Assembly (NCBI RefSeq): GCF_004122145.1 | Contig: NZ_SBKQ01000017.1 | Span: forward strand, 1-55,466 | DNA: 55,466 nt | DNA from: Flavobacterium piscinae | GTDB lineage: Bacteria; Bacteroidota; Bacteroidia; Flavobacteriales; Flavobacteriaceae | Reading direction: 5' to 3' | In this document: piece by piece, positions 1-7,193 of the stretch | How the letters are laid out: each line of letters starts with the position of its first letter | Numbering within the stretch: position 1 is the stretch's first letter | Program-made: the position numbers and the translations under genes | The notes under the pieces: model-generated | What the model was told of the DNA's origin: nothing | The model's input: the letters and a program-made list of their open reading frames with translations, nothing else | The model's database searches: none

Positions 1-45
1 TTTTTAACTCAAAACCCATACCCAACGTCCCTCTCATTGCGGGTG

Positions 46-75
46 CAAAAGTAATACTCTTTTTCGCCTTTCCAA
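46..75 (-). promoter_or_regulatory. Flavobacterial promoter reading leftward out of the window
   Basis: On the minus strand there is a TTG (75-73), a 19-nt spacer and TACTTTTG (53-46), a perfect match to the Bacteroidetes -7 element TAnnTTTG with an accepted -33 spacing. It points to a gene left of the window whose start is not visible. The call rests on motif and spacing only. Confidence 0.5.
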
Positions 76-150
76 ATCTTTTTTACCCTCTTTTCTATTC
101 TTTTTTTTAACTACTTGGTTGTGAGAGAGAAATAATCAAAAGTTTTTTTG

Positions 151-199
151 TTTCAAGTTTTAGGTTTTAGGTTTTAGGTTTCAAGTTTAAGGTTTTAGG
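151..199. repeat. Short tandem repeat of TTTTAGG-like heptamers
   Basis: The stretch has several consecutive copies of GTTTTAG, flanked by variants with TTTCAAG and TTTAAGG. It lies in the gene-free first 520 bases. Around 225-310 there are also degenerate pieces of the ACACGGATT / GCAGATTTGAACAGATTTG kind that recur in other gaps of this window. No coding potential is seen. Confidence 0.55.
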
Positions 200-370
200 C
201 TGAGGGTACATAGAAAATTTATAATGAAACACGGATTGGACGGATTAGCTAAAGCTAAACGCAGATTTGAACAGATTTGAATAGCCTCGCTATAATGGAT
301 TGGAACGGGTGGGTTTGGTAATCAATTCATTTTGGTTGAAACCTGAAACTCCTTTTTAACTCTGCTCCCC

Positions 371-514
371 TAGCCCCGATTGAAATGGAAAGCCTTGTGA
401 TGGATTGGTGTATTTTTTCTTGGCAAAAAAAAGCGACCAAAGGAAGCTCTTTTTTTGACTTTGAAAAAAACAACAAGACAAACAAGCTTGTAATGGAAAG
501 CGGGAATAGCTTCT
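371..514 (+). ncRNA. Structured intergenic RNA/repeat, Flavo-1-like (copy 1)
   Basis: This 144-nt element begins TAGCCCCGAT and ends CGGGAATAGCTTCT. The ends can pair (AGC-CCCG with CGGG-AATA-GCT). Internally it has AAGCGACCAAAGGAAGCTCTT, flanked by A/T-rich arms that fold back on each other. A second element of exactly the same length lies at 53931-54074 with the same ends and core but different, still complementary arm sequences, which argues for conserved structure. From memory it resembles the Flavo-1 RNA motif of Flavobacteria; I could not run a covariance model. It ends 8 nt before the 3' end of the convergent rhomboid gene. Confidence 0.6.
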
Positions 515-521
515 GATGAGA

Positions 522-1304
522 CTAATCAAAGTAGTTTTTAAAATGACTGGTGATTTGACGGTTGTTGTAGCGGTTAGCGTTTCTGTTTACAGGAATGTAT
601 TGTTGGTTGATGTGTTTCATTTTGGGATAATAGAAGCGGAAATAGATTCCACCCAAAACTCCGAAAAAGAATCCGCCGATATGAGCAAACCAAGCCACTC
701 CACTTTCATGAATTGGGTTTTGAGAGGCCGTGTAAACACTGAAAAATTGTTGCCCAATCCAAAATAATAAGAAAAGAAAAGCGGGAACACTAAAGATTTT
801 GATGATAAAAAGTACTTTTATTTTAGATTTTGGAAACATGACTAAGTAGCATCCAAGGCACCCTGCAATGGCTCCACTAGCTCCCAAACTTGGAATGATT
901 GAGTTTGGTGCGGAAAGTACATGTGCAAGAGCTGCAGTTAATCCGGCGAGTAAGTAGAATAACAGAAATCGTTTTCTTCCTACGGTGGATTCGATGTTGT
1001 CTGCAAAAATCCAAAGAAAAAGCATGTTTCCTATCAGGTGCATCCAACCGCCGTGCATGAACATGGAGGTAAAAAGTGTGCTGTAGATGGGTGTGGGTCC
1101 TTGAAAATGAGGAATACCATTTATATTTCCAACCAAATCAACACCTTTTGTTATTTCGTAAGGAACTGTACTATAGGCATAGGTAAAAACATCATTTGGA
1201 ATTTGCAGAAATAAAAAGACGGCTATGTTTGCAAAAATGAAAACATAGCTAAAAATGGGGAATTGTCCACCTTTTACTTGATCATCTCCTATGGGAAAAA
1301 GCAT
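522..1304 (-). CDS. Rhomboid family intramembrane serine protease
   Basis: The 260-residue membrane protein is a GlpG-type rhomboid, which cleaves transmembrane segments of substrate proteins within the lipid bilayer. The diagnostic features are all present: HGGWMHLIGN with the H-x3-N oxyanion/loop signature near residues 84-93, the nucleophile in GASGAIAG (Ser143), and the catalytic His in AHIGG (His208). About six transmembrane segments are predicted, with a short C-terminal tail rich in Asn, Arg and Tyr. The ATG at 1304 starts just before the first hydrophobic segment. Its substrate cannot be told from the context. The gene stands alone and converges with the RNA element at 371-514. Confidence 0.93.
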   Translation of the reverse strand: MLFPIGDDQVKGGQFPIFSYVFIFANIAVFLFLQIPNDVFTYAYSTVPYEITKGVDLVGNINGIPHFQGPTPIYSTLFTSMFMHGGWMHLIGNMLFLWIFADNIESTVGRKRFLLFYLLAGLTAALAHVLSAPNSIIPSLGASGAIAGCLGCYLVMFPKSKIKVLFIIKIFSVPAFLFLLFWIGQQFFSVYTASQNPIHESGVAWFAHIGGFFFGVLGGIYFRFYYPKMKHINQQYIPVNRNANRYNNRQITSHFKNYFD

Positions 1305-1404
1305 ATTCTTACTAATTAATGGTATAAAAATATTTAATTTGTACTATTGAAAAAAAGATCTTTAAAAAAAGATTTTTGGTATATTCGCTGAAAATTCATT
1401 TCAA

Positions 1405-1656
1405 GTGAAACTCATTAACTTTTTAGCCTTACCCGAAAAAGAACAATATCAAACCCTTTTTGAGAGTGGTGTTGTTGTGGCTGAGCGTAAAGAAAAACCT
1501 GTAATAAAAAAACTCTACAGTTTAAATACTTTTTTTGTTGAAGTTCATTTGCATTTTGGCACAGAAGAAATTCTGTTTAAAAAAGTGTTTAAAGAAGGAG
1601 AAATATTAGACGGATATTTGCGAGAATTTAAATTAGTTTTGCCTAAAATCAACTGA
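1405..1656 (+). CDS. Small conserved hypothetical protein
   Basis: This 83-residue protein has no signal peptide or transmembrane segment and I do not recognise a named domain. It begins MKLINFLALPEKEQYQTLFE and has a central aromatic-rich strand-like part (TFFVEVHLHFGTEE), suggesting a small alpha/beta fold. The start is a GTG at 1405; no in-frame ATG fits better. Its TGA stop is directly followed by the stop codon of the convergent methylmalonyl-CoA epimerase gene, with no base between them. I recall similar 80-90 residue proteins as common hypotheticals in flavobacteria. Function is unknown. Confidence 0.7.
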   Translation: MKLINFLALPEKEQYQTLFESGVVVAERKEKPVIKKLYSLNTFFVEVHLHFGTEEILFKKVFKEGEILDGYLREFKLVLPKIN

Positions 1657-2067
1657 TTACCCGTTTTTATTCTCACAAAGTTCCAGCAAAACACCTTGTG
1701 TTGCTTTAGGATGAAGAAAAGCAATATCCAGCCCTTCTGCTCCTTTTCTAGGTGTTTTGTCTATTAATTGAACTCCTTTTTGATCTAGTTCTTGTAAATT
1801 TTCTTCGATGTTTTTTACTGCTATGGCTAAATGGTGAATTCCTTCACCTCTTTTATCGATAAATTTTCCGATTGGGCCATCAGGTTCGGTGGATTCTAAG
1901 AGTTCAATTTTAGATTGACCAATCATAAAGAAAGCAGTTTTAACTTTTTGTTCTTTAACTTCTTCAATATTGTAGCATTTGAGTCCGAGCATATTTTCCC
2001 AAAAAGGAATGGCTTCTTCCAGACTTTTGACGGCTATACCGATGTGTTCGATGTGTGATAGGTTCAT
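1657..2067 (-). CDS. mce: Methylmalonyl-CoA epimerase
   Basis: This 136-residue vicinal-oxygen-chelate (glyoxalase fold) protein interconverts (R)- and (S)-methylmalonyl-CoA between propionyl-CoA carboxylase and methylmalonyl-CoA mutase. It has the family opening [16 protein letters not shown], the middle segment [10 protein letters not shown], then [11 protein letters not shown] and the C-terminal GVLLELCE. The metal-binding His and Glu residues of the fold (HIEHIG, KIELLE, HHLA, LLELCE) are all visible. Length is normal for the family. It is a single gene, convergent with the small gene at 1405-1656 with abutting stops. The mutase and carboxylase are not in the window. Confidence 0.93.
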   Translation of the reverse strand: MNLSHIEHIGIAVKSLEEAIPFWENMLGLKCYNIEEVKEQKVKTAFFMIGQSKIELLESTEPDGPIGKFIDKRGEGIHHLAIAVKNIEENLQELDQKGVQLIDKTPRKGAEGLDIAFLHPKATQGVLLELCENKNG

Positions 2068-2131
2068 AGTTGTATTATTCTATTGATTGTGTAAACTGTT
2101 TTCTTTTTTTTGAATGGCAAGTAGTTTGTAT

Positions 2132-2160
2132 AAAAAAAGTGTCAAAGAAATTTGACACTT
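2132..2160 (-). terminator. Rho-independent terminator of the small exported protein gene
   Basis: A perfect 10-bp stem AAGTGTCAAA/TTTGACACTT with a 4-nt loop is followed on the minus strand by a run of T (2138-2132). It lies 24 nt after the stop of the gene at 2185-2388. Confidence 0.85.
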
Positions 2161-2184
2161 TATGTTTTTTAAATAAAAATATTA

Positions 2185-2388
2185 TTATGATTTAGCTTCT
2201 GCTTTTTTGGAAGCACAACATGCTTTTTTCTCACCTGAAGAGCAAGATTTTTTTTCTTCTTTTGAACAAGCTGCTTTTTCTGTTTTTGCTTTTTCTTTTT
2301 TCTTTTCTTTATTTTTTGGGTCAGTTGCCATAGCATCTGCTGTTACAAAAAACGCAGCTACAACCAATAATGAAACTAATTTTTTCAT
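2185..2388 (-). CDS. Small exported Lys/Cys-rich protein
   Basis: This 67-residue protein starts with a clear Sec signal peptide (MKKLVSLLVVAAFFVTADAMA, probable cleavage after AMA). The mature part is very low complexity: Lys, Glu, Ala and Ser with four or more cysteines (AACSKEEKKSC, ACCASKK). It has its own terminator at 2132-2160 and a perfect -7 box TATATTTG at 2431-2424. The plus-strand frame over the same bases is a mirror shadow; codon content and signal peptide favour the minus strand. Metal binding or redox buffering in the periplasm is possible but only a guess. It lies just downstream of the sulfide-oxidation locus, on the same strand. Confidence 0.7.
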   Translation of the reverse strand: MKKLVSLLVVAAFFVTADAMATDPKNKEKKKEKAKTEKAACSKEEKKSCSSGEKKACCASKKAEAKS

Positions 2389-2516
2389 GGTATACGATTT
2401 TAAGGTTTAACGATTTAGTAGTACAAATATATAATTTAATGTGATAAATAGATGAAAAACTGTAAATTTTAAAGTAAATTTAAGTTTTTGGCCTATTTTT
2501 TAAAAAAAATATTATT

Positions 2517-2816
2517 TTAATTACTTGTAATTTGAATAATTTTTACAATTTCTTGTTTGGATAAAACTCCTGACTGACGCCAAACTTGTTTACCATTTTG
2601 AAAAAGTAACAAAGTAGGCACTCCTCTCACTTGATATTGAGCAGCTAACGATTGATTTTTATCTACATCGATTTTAATGATTGTCACTTTTTCACCCAGT
2701 TCATCTTTCACTTCCTTTAAAATAGGAGCTAACATTTGACATGGTCCGCACCAAGTGGCAAAAAAATCAACCAAAACCGGTTTAGGAGAATTAATAATAG
2801 TTGAAAAATTTGACAT
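2517..2816 (-). CDS. trxA: Thioredoxin
   Basis: This 99-residue cytoplasmic thioredoxin has the redox motif TWCGPCQM (Cys23, Cys26) and the cis-proline loop VRGVPTLLLF. It lacks a signal peptide. It is the last gene of the transcript that starts at the persulfide dioxygenase gene (start 4606), 7 nt after the rhodanese lipoprotein. In that setting its likely task is reducing protein or low-molecular-weight persulfides and rhodanese intermediates rather than general disulfide reduction, though this is inferred from position. Length and motif are normal for the family, on the short side for TrxA. Confidence 0.9.
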   Translation of the reverse strand: MSNFSTIINSPKPVLVDFFATWCGPCQMLAPILKEVKDELGEKVTIIKIDVDKNQSLAAQYQVRGVPTLLLFQNGKQVWRQSGVLSKQEIVKIIQITSN

Positions 2817-2823
2817 GGTAAAA

Positions 2824-3186
2824 TTAATTCCAATTCATGTAACCACCTTGTAAATCAACCACTTCACTAAAACCCATCTGAATCATTTTCTTGGCAGCAG
2901 TTTGGCTTCTGGCTCCGCTTCTGCAATAGATATAAACCGGTTTAGATTTGTCAAGTTTTTGGATTTCAGATTCAAATGCTGTATCATTCACATTAATGTT
3001 TTTTGCTCCTTTTATAAAACCATCACTGTATTCTTTTGGAGTGCGTACATCTATTAGTTGAATATTTTCACCGTTAATCATTGTCTTAAATTCAGCTTTT
3101 GAAACCACTTTAATTCTTTCATCTTTTTGAGATTGGCAAGAAAAAGTTACAAATAGTACTACAAACAATAAAATTACTTTCTTCAT
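2824..3186 (-). CDS. Rhodanese-domain lipoprotein
   Basis: A 120-residue single-domain rhodanese (sulfurtransferase) carrying a lipoprotein signal peptide (MKKVILLFVVLFVTFSC, lipidated Cys17). The domain runs from about residue 26 to 120 with IDVRTPKEY and the active-site loop YCRSGARS (Cys88), a six-residue loop typical of enzymes handling thiosulfate, persulfide or polysulfide. I chose the ATG at 3186: the longer frame from 3225 would add 13 residues before the signal peptide and overlap the upstream stop. It sits 16 nt after persulfide dioxygenase 1 and 7 nt before trxA. It probably accepts sulfane sulfur in the periplasm. Confidence 0.9.
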   Translation of the reverse strand: MKKVILLFVVLFVTFSCQSQKDERIKVVSKAEFKTMINGENIQLIDVRTPKEYSDGFIKGAKNINVNDTAFESEIQKLDKSKPVYIYCRSGARSQTAAKKMIQMGFSEVVDLQGGYMNWN

Positions 3187-3202
3187 ATTTATAATTTTTA
3201 AA

Positions 3203-4606
3203 TTATAATGTGCTAGGGCAAACATATGCCGTTCTTTTTATTTGGGTTTGTTTAATGGCTGCATATCCGCCTTTGACATCAATTACATTGTGATATCCTC
3301 TTGCTTTAAGAATGGAAGCCGCAATCATACTTCGGTATCCGCCGGCACAATGTACGTAGAAATCTTTTTCTTTTGGAAATTCGCTCAAATGTTCATTTAA
3401 AAAATCCAACGGAGTTGAAGGAACATCAACAATATGTTCGGAGGCATATTCGCCCGGTTTTCTTACATCAAAAACAGGGACATTTTCTTTAATTTTATTT
3501 TCTAAAATACTTGCATCAACTGAAGTTACGGTATCATATTCCATACCCGCTTTTTTCCAAGCCTCAAAACCACCCTTTAAATAGCCAATTGTGTTATCAT
3601 ATCCCACACGGGCTAATCGAGTGATCGTTTCTTCTTCTCTACCTTCGGGAGTAACTAACAATATGGGTTGTTTATAATCTAAAATCAGAGCACCCACCCA
3701 AGGGGCAAATTGTCCATCGATACCAATAAAAATTGATTTTGGAATATGTCCTTTAGCAAAATCGTCTTGATGACGAACATCAAGCACTAATGCATCTGTG
3801 TCGTTTGCAACAGTTTCAAATACATTGGGCTCAAACGCTTTAGCTTCATTGATAATATTTTCTACATTTTCATAACCTTCTTTGTTCAGTTTAACATTCA
3901 TTGGGAAATAAGCAGGAGGAGGCAATAAACCGTCTGTTACTTCTTTCACAAATTCTTCTTTAGTCATGTTGGCTCGTAAAGCATAATTCGTGGCTTTTTG
4001 TTCTCCGATACTTCCTACGGTTTCTTTGCTAAGATTTTTTCCACAAGCAGAACCGGCACCATGAGCAGGATAAACAATGACATCATCGGCCAATGTCATG
4101 ATTTTAGTTCGAAGACTATCGTATAACAGTCCGGCTAATTGTTCCTGCGTCATGTGAGCTGCTTTTTGGGCTAAATCCGGACGACCAACATCCCCTAAAA
4201 ACAAAGTGTCTCCACTAAAAATAGCATAATCTTTACCATTTTTATCTTTTAGTAAATAAGTTGTACTCTCCATGGTATGACCAGGTGTATGCAAAGCAGT
4301 TATGGTAATTTCGCCTAATTGAAATACTTCCCCATCTTTTGCGATGTGTGCTTCAAAACTTGGATTTGCATTAGGACCATAAACAATTGGAGCACCTGTT
4401 TTTTCAGCTAAAGTAACATGACCACTTACAAAGTCGGCATGAAAATGCGTTTCGAAAATATATTTAATTTTCCCATTTGCTTTTTCGGCTTTATCAAGGT
4501 AAGGCTGTACTTCTCGTAAAGGATCTATAATTGCAATTTCACCATTACTTTCAATATAATAAGCTCCTTGAGCTAGACATCCAGTATAAATCTGTTCTAT
4601 TTTCAT
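3203..4606 (-). CDS. Persulfide dioxygenase-like MBL protein with two rhodanese domains (paralogue 1)
   Basis: A 467-residue fusion. Residues 1-235 are an ETHE1-like metallo-beta-lactamase domain with THFHADFVSGH (His54, His56, Asp58, His63), HTPGHT (106-111), SGDTLFLGDVGRPD and YPAHGAGSACGK, the iron-binding pattern of persulfide dioxygenases that oxidise glutathione-type persulfide to sulfite. Residues about 262-358 are a rhodanese domain without an active-site Cys; residues 365-455 are a second one with the intact loop HCAGGYRS (Cys420). The ATG at 4606 gives the same N-terminus as the neighbouring paralogue; the frame from 4660 would run through the promoter palindrome. It has its own promoter (4624-4668), separated from paralogue 2 by a terminator, and heads a transcript with the rhodanese and thioredoxin genes. 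Confidence 0.9.
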   Translation of the reverse strand: MKIEQIYTGCLAQGAYYIESNGEIAIIDPLREVQPYLDKAEKANGKIKYIFETHFHADFVSGHVTLAEKTGAPIVYGPNANPSFEAHIAKDGEVFQLGEITITALHTPGHTMESTTYLLKDKNGKDYAIFSGDTLFLGDVGRPDLAQKAAHMTQEQLAGLLYDSLRTKIMTLADDVIVYPAHGAGSACGKNLSKETVGSIGEQKATNYALRANMTKEEFVKEVTDGLLPPPAYFPMNVKLNKEGYENVENIINEAKAFEPNVFETVANDTDALVLDVRHQDDFAKGHIPKSIFIGIDGQFAPWVGALILDYKQPILLVTPEGREEETITRLARVGYDNTIGYLKGGFEAWKKAGMEYDTVTSVDASILENKIKENVPVFDVRKPGEYASEHIVDVPSTPLDFLNEHLSEFPKEKDFYVHCAGGYRSMIAASILKARGYHNVIDVKGGYAAIKQTQIKRTAYVCPSTL

Positions 4607-4623
4607 AAATTTATATTTTTTGG

Positions 4624-4668
4624 TAAAATTATATGTTAACAAACAAAAAAAATGTAACAATAGTTACA
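4624..4668 (-). promoter_or_regulatory. Palindrome-controlled promoter of persulfide dioxygenase 1
   Basis: The perfect palindrome TGTAACAATAGTTACA (4653-4668) is followed on the minus strand by 21 nt and then TAATTTTA (4631-4624), a 7/8 match to TAnnTTTG. The expected start of transcription is about 4619, 13 nt before the ATG, which places the palindrome centre near -40. The palindrome sits where or just upstream of where a -33 TTG would lie, as in class II activation by Crp/Fnr proteins. Identical geometry occurs at 8013-8057, 10063-10107 and 48559-48603. Confidence 0.75.
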
Positions 4669-4681
4669 AAGATATGAAATT

Positions 4682-4712
4682 AAAAAAGCCCAAATCAATT
4701 GATTCAGGCTTT
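4682..4712 (-). terminator. Terminator after persulfide dioxygenase 2
   Basis: On the minus strand AAAGCC pairs with GGCTTT around a self-complementary AATCAATTGATT interior, followed by six T (4687-4682). It closes the tauE-yeiH-paralogue 2 transcript and insulates the promoter at 4624-4668. Confidence 0.7.
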
Positions 4713-4735
4713 GACAAAAAATTGTGATTGTGACT

Positions 4736-6154
4736 TTATAATAAGGTTGAAGGACAAACAAATTCTGTGGTAGGGACAGCTGTTTTCTTAATTTCGGAAA
4801 AACCACCAATAACATCGGAGAAATTCGACAAACCGTTTTGTTTTAAAATGGAAGCAGCAATCATACTTCTGTAGCCACCAGCACAATTTAAAACAAATGG
4901 TTTATTTTTTGGAAATTCACTCAGTCGATTTGAAATTTCATTCAAAGGAATGTTGATTGCATCAATTACGTGTTCAGCATTGAATTCGCTTTTTTTACGC
5001 ACGTCAATCAAAAGTGATTGGTTATTCTCACGTTGTTGGATTAAATCTTTGGCATAAATTCTATTTACAACATCAATTTTTTTATTGGCATTTATCCAAG
5101 CATCAAAACCGCCATCTAGATATCCAATAGCATGATCATAACCAACCCTTGAAAGACGAATAATACTTTCTTCTTCTTTTCCCGGATACGTAACTAAAAG
5201 TATTTTTTGTTTTATATCGGTAATAAGTTCACCCACCCACATGGCAAAATTACTTTCTAATCCAATGTTTAAGCTATTCGGAATAAATCCTTTAGCAAAA
5301 TCTTCCGCTTTTCTTGTATCAAGAATTAATACGTCGTTATTTTCTGATATTGTTTGAAATTCTTCAACAGTAAGGGCTTTTTTTCCTCTTTCCATGATGC
5401 TGTCTAAGCTCTCATAACCTTGAATATTCATTAATACATTTTTTGGGAAGTAGCTGGGTGGTGTTGTTAAACCGGTCAATAATTCATTTACAAATTCGTC
5501 TTCGGTCATATCCGGACGCAACGCATAATTTGTCTTTTTTTGATTACCTAAGGTATCCGTAGTTTCTTTACTCATCATCTTACCGCAAGCCGATCCTGCT
5601 CCGTGATTGGGATAAACAATCAAATCATCCGGAAGAGTCATAATTTTATTTCGCAAAGAATGGTATAACATTCGAGCTAATTTATCCTCGGTTAAGTCGG
5701 CTATAACATGTTGAGCCAAGTCAGGGCGACCCACATCGCCAATAAAAAGAGTGTCGCCGGATATAATACCGTGCTCTTTTCCATTTTCATCAATTAACAA
5801 ATACGTGGTACTTTCTAAAGTATGTCCGGGAGTATGAAGTACTTTTACAATATAATTACCTACTTTGAATTCTTGATTGTCCTCTGCAATTAAAGCATTA
5901 AAATTGGGTTTTGCCGTAGGTCCGTATACAATAGTTGCTCCCTCTTTTTTAGCCAAATCCAAATGGCCGGAAACAAAATCGGCATGAAAATGCGTTTCAA
6001 AAACGTATTTAATTTTGGCATTGTCTTTTTTGGCACGATCAATATAAGGTTGCACTTCTCGCAGCGGATCAAATAAGGCTGCTTCTCCATTATTTTCTAA
6101 ATAATATGCTGCATGAGCGATACAGCCGGTGTAAATTTGTTCTATTTTCATCAT
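4736..6154 (-). CDS. Persulfide dioxygenase-like MBL protein with two rhodanese domains (paralogue 2)
   Basis: A 472-residue tandem paralogue of the gene at 3203-4606, matching it along the whole length. The MBL domain keeps THFHADFVSGH, HTPGHT, SGDTLFIGDVGRPD and YPNHGAGSACGK (PNH instead of PAH). The first rhodanese domain again lacks a Cys, and the last has NCAGGYRS in the active loop. The C-terminus EFVCPSTLL matches YVCPSTL of the paralogue, so the whole chain is duplicated. It begins MMKIEQIY; either Met could be used. It follows yeiH by 54 nt with no promoter of the palindrome type and ends in the terminator at 4682-4712. A second copy may differ in substrate (low-molecular-weight versus protein persulfide) or in expression timing; this is inference. 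Confidence 0.88.
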   Translation of the reverse strand: MMKIEQIYTGCIAHAAYYLENNGEAALFDPLREVQPYIDRAKKDNAKIKYVFETHFHADFVSGHLDLAKKEGATIVYGPTAKPNFNALIAEDNQEFKVGNYIVKVLHTPGHTLESTTYLLIDENGKEHGIISGDTLFIGDVGRPDLAQHVIADLTEDKLARMLYHSLRNKIMTLPDDLIVYPNHGAGSACGKMMSKETTDTLGNQKKTNYALRPDMTEDEFVNELLTGLTTPPSYFPKNVLMNIQGYESLDSIMERGKKALTVEEFQTISENNDVLILDTRKAEDFAKGFIPNSLNIGLESNFAMWVGELITDIKQKILLVTYPGKEEESIIRLSRVGYDHAIGYLDGGFDAWINANKKIDVVNRIYAKDLIQQRENNQSLLIDVRKKSEFNAEHVIDAINIPLNEISNRLSEFPKNKPFVLNCAGGYRSMIAASILKQNGLSNFSDVIGGFSEIKKTAVPTTEFVCPSTLL

Positions 6155-6208
6155 CTAATAAATTTTGATAAAAATAGAATACATCGAAAAAAAATAAAAT
6201 GATATTTA

Positions 6209-7186
6209 TCAGTTAATTACAAATAAAATACCCAACAAAATCAAAATAATTTGGAAGAAAAAAATTAAAAAACCATAAAAAAGTCCTTTTTTTCCGGAAC
6301 TTATTAAGGAAGAGAAACTCACTTTTAATCCGATTGCAGTCATTGCAATGGTTAATAGAATTTTAGCCATCATATCTGAAAAAGCAACTACATTTTCCGG
6401 AATTTTTATTGTAGAGACAAGAATTGTAATGATAATAAATCCCCACAAATACCATGGCAATTGTAAATAATCTTTCCAGCTTTTACTTTTGCTCTCTTGT
6501 GTTAAGTAGGAAAAGAAGATCAAACCCGGAGAAAGTAACGCTACCCGAGCTAATTTAATGGTTAACGCTTGTTCACCAACTTCGGGTGAAATGGCAAAAG
6601 CAGCACCGGCTACATTGCCCACTGAATGTAATGTTCCACCCAGAAGCAAGCTTATTTCTGTGGTTGAAAAATGAAAAAGAGTAAGAATTAAGGGTAAAAA
6701 AAGCATCCCTATTGAGCCAAACAAATTAACTACAGCTAATGCTACCCCAACATCTTCTTTGTTTTTATTTAAACTGGGAGCCAAGGCTGCGATGGCACTA
6801 GAACCACAAATGGCTGTTCCAAAACCAACCATCCATCCAACTGTACTTGGACAATTCACTTTTTTGGATAAATACACACTAAAAACTAAAACCGCGAATA
6901 CAACAAATGCAACCATTAAAAAACTTTGCCATCCAATTTTTCCCATATAGGAATAGTTGATACCAAATGCCAAAAAAAGTATTGAAAATTCTAATACTTT
7001 TGAACTTGAAAAACTTATTCCTTGGGATAATTGCATCGGCAGTTTAAAAAAATTCCCAATTACAATTCCCAATAACAAACCGATTAATATGCTGTTTAAA
7101 AAAGGAAACCATGCACTAATGGTCCAAGCAAAAGCAGCAATTAAGCATGTGAAAAGTATTCCTGAAATTGAATTCTTTAAAATCAT
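6209..7186 (-). CDS. YeiH-family putative sulfate/sulfur-anion exporter
   Basis: The 325-residue integral membrane protein belongs to the YeiH/UPF0324 family (conserved hypothetical 698), predicted to have about ten transmembrane segments. Recognisable parts are LNSILIGLLLGIVIGN near the N-terminus, VGFGTAICGSSAIAALAP in the middle and LHSVGNVAGAAFAIS. Members are often found beside sulfur-oxidation or cysteine-degradation genes and are annotated as putative sulfate exporters, but the transported ion is not settled. Here it is 7 nt downstream of a TauE/SafE permease and upstream of a persulfide dioxygenase, which supports removal of sulfite, thiosulfate or sulfate made by the pathway. Confidence 0.85.
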   Translation of the reverse strand: MILKNSISGILFTCLIAAFAWTISAWFPFLNSILIGLLLGIVIGNFFKLPMQLSQGISFSSSKVLEFSILFLAFGINYSYMGKIGWQSFLMVAFVVFAVLVFSVYLSKKVNCPSTVGWMVGFGTAICGSSAIAALAPSLNKNKEDVGVALAVVNLFGSIGMLFLPLILTLFHFSTTEISLLLGGTLHSVGNVAGAAFAISPEVGEQALTIKLARVALLSPGLIFFSYLTQESKSKSWKDYLQLPWYLWGFIIITILVSTIKIPENVVAFSDMMAKILLTIAMTAIGLKVSFSSLISSGKKGLFYGFLIFFFQIILILLGILFVIN

Positions 7187-7193
7187 ACTACAA

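Noticed and set aside
516..767. Plus-strand ORF overlapping the rhomboid gene
   Set aside because: It is antisense to a clear rhomboid protease and begins in the end of the Flavo-1-like element.
2207..2410. Plus-strand 67-codon ORF opposite the small Lys/Cys-rich protein
   Set aside because: It is the mirror of a low-complexity Lys-rich gene; the minus strand has a signal peptide, promoter box and terminator.
3187..3225. Longer N-terminus for the rhodanese lipoprotein, and similar upstream starts at 4660, 22858 and 37694
   Set aside because: The extensions overlap upstream genes or promoter elements and push signal peptides or conserved N-termini inside the protein.
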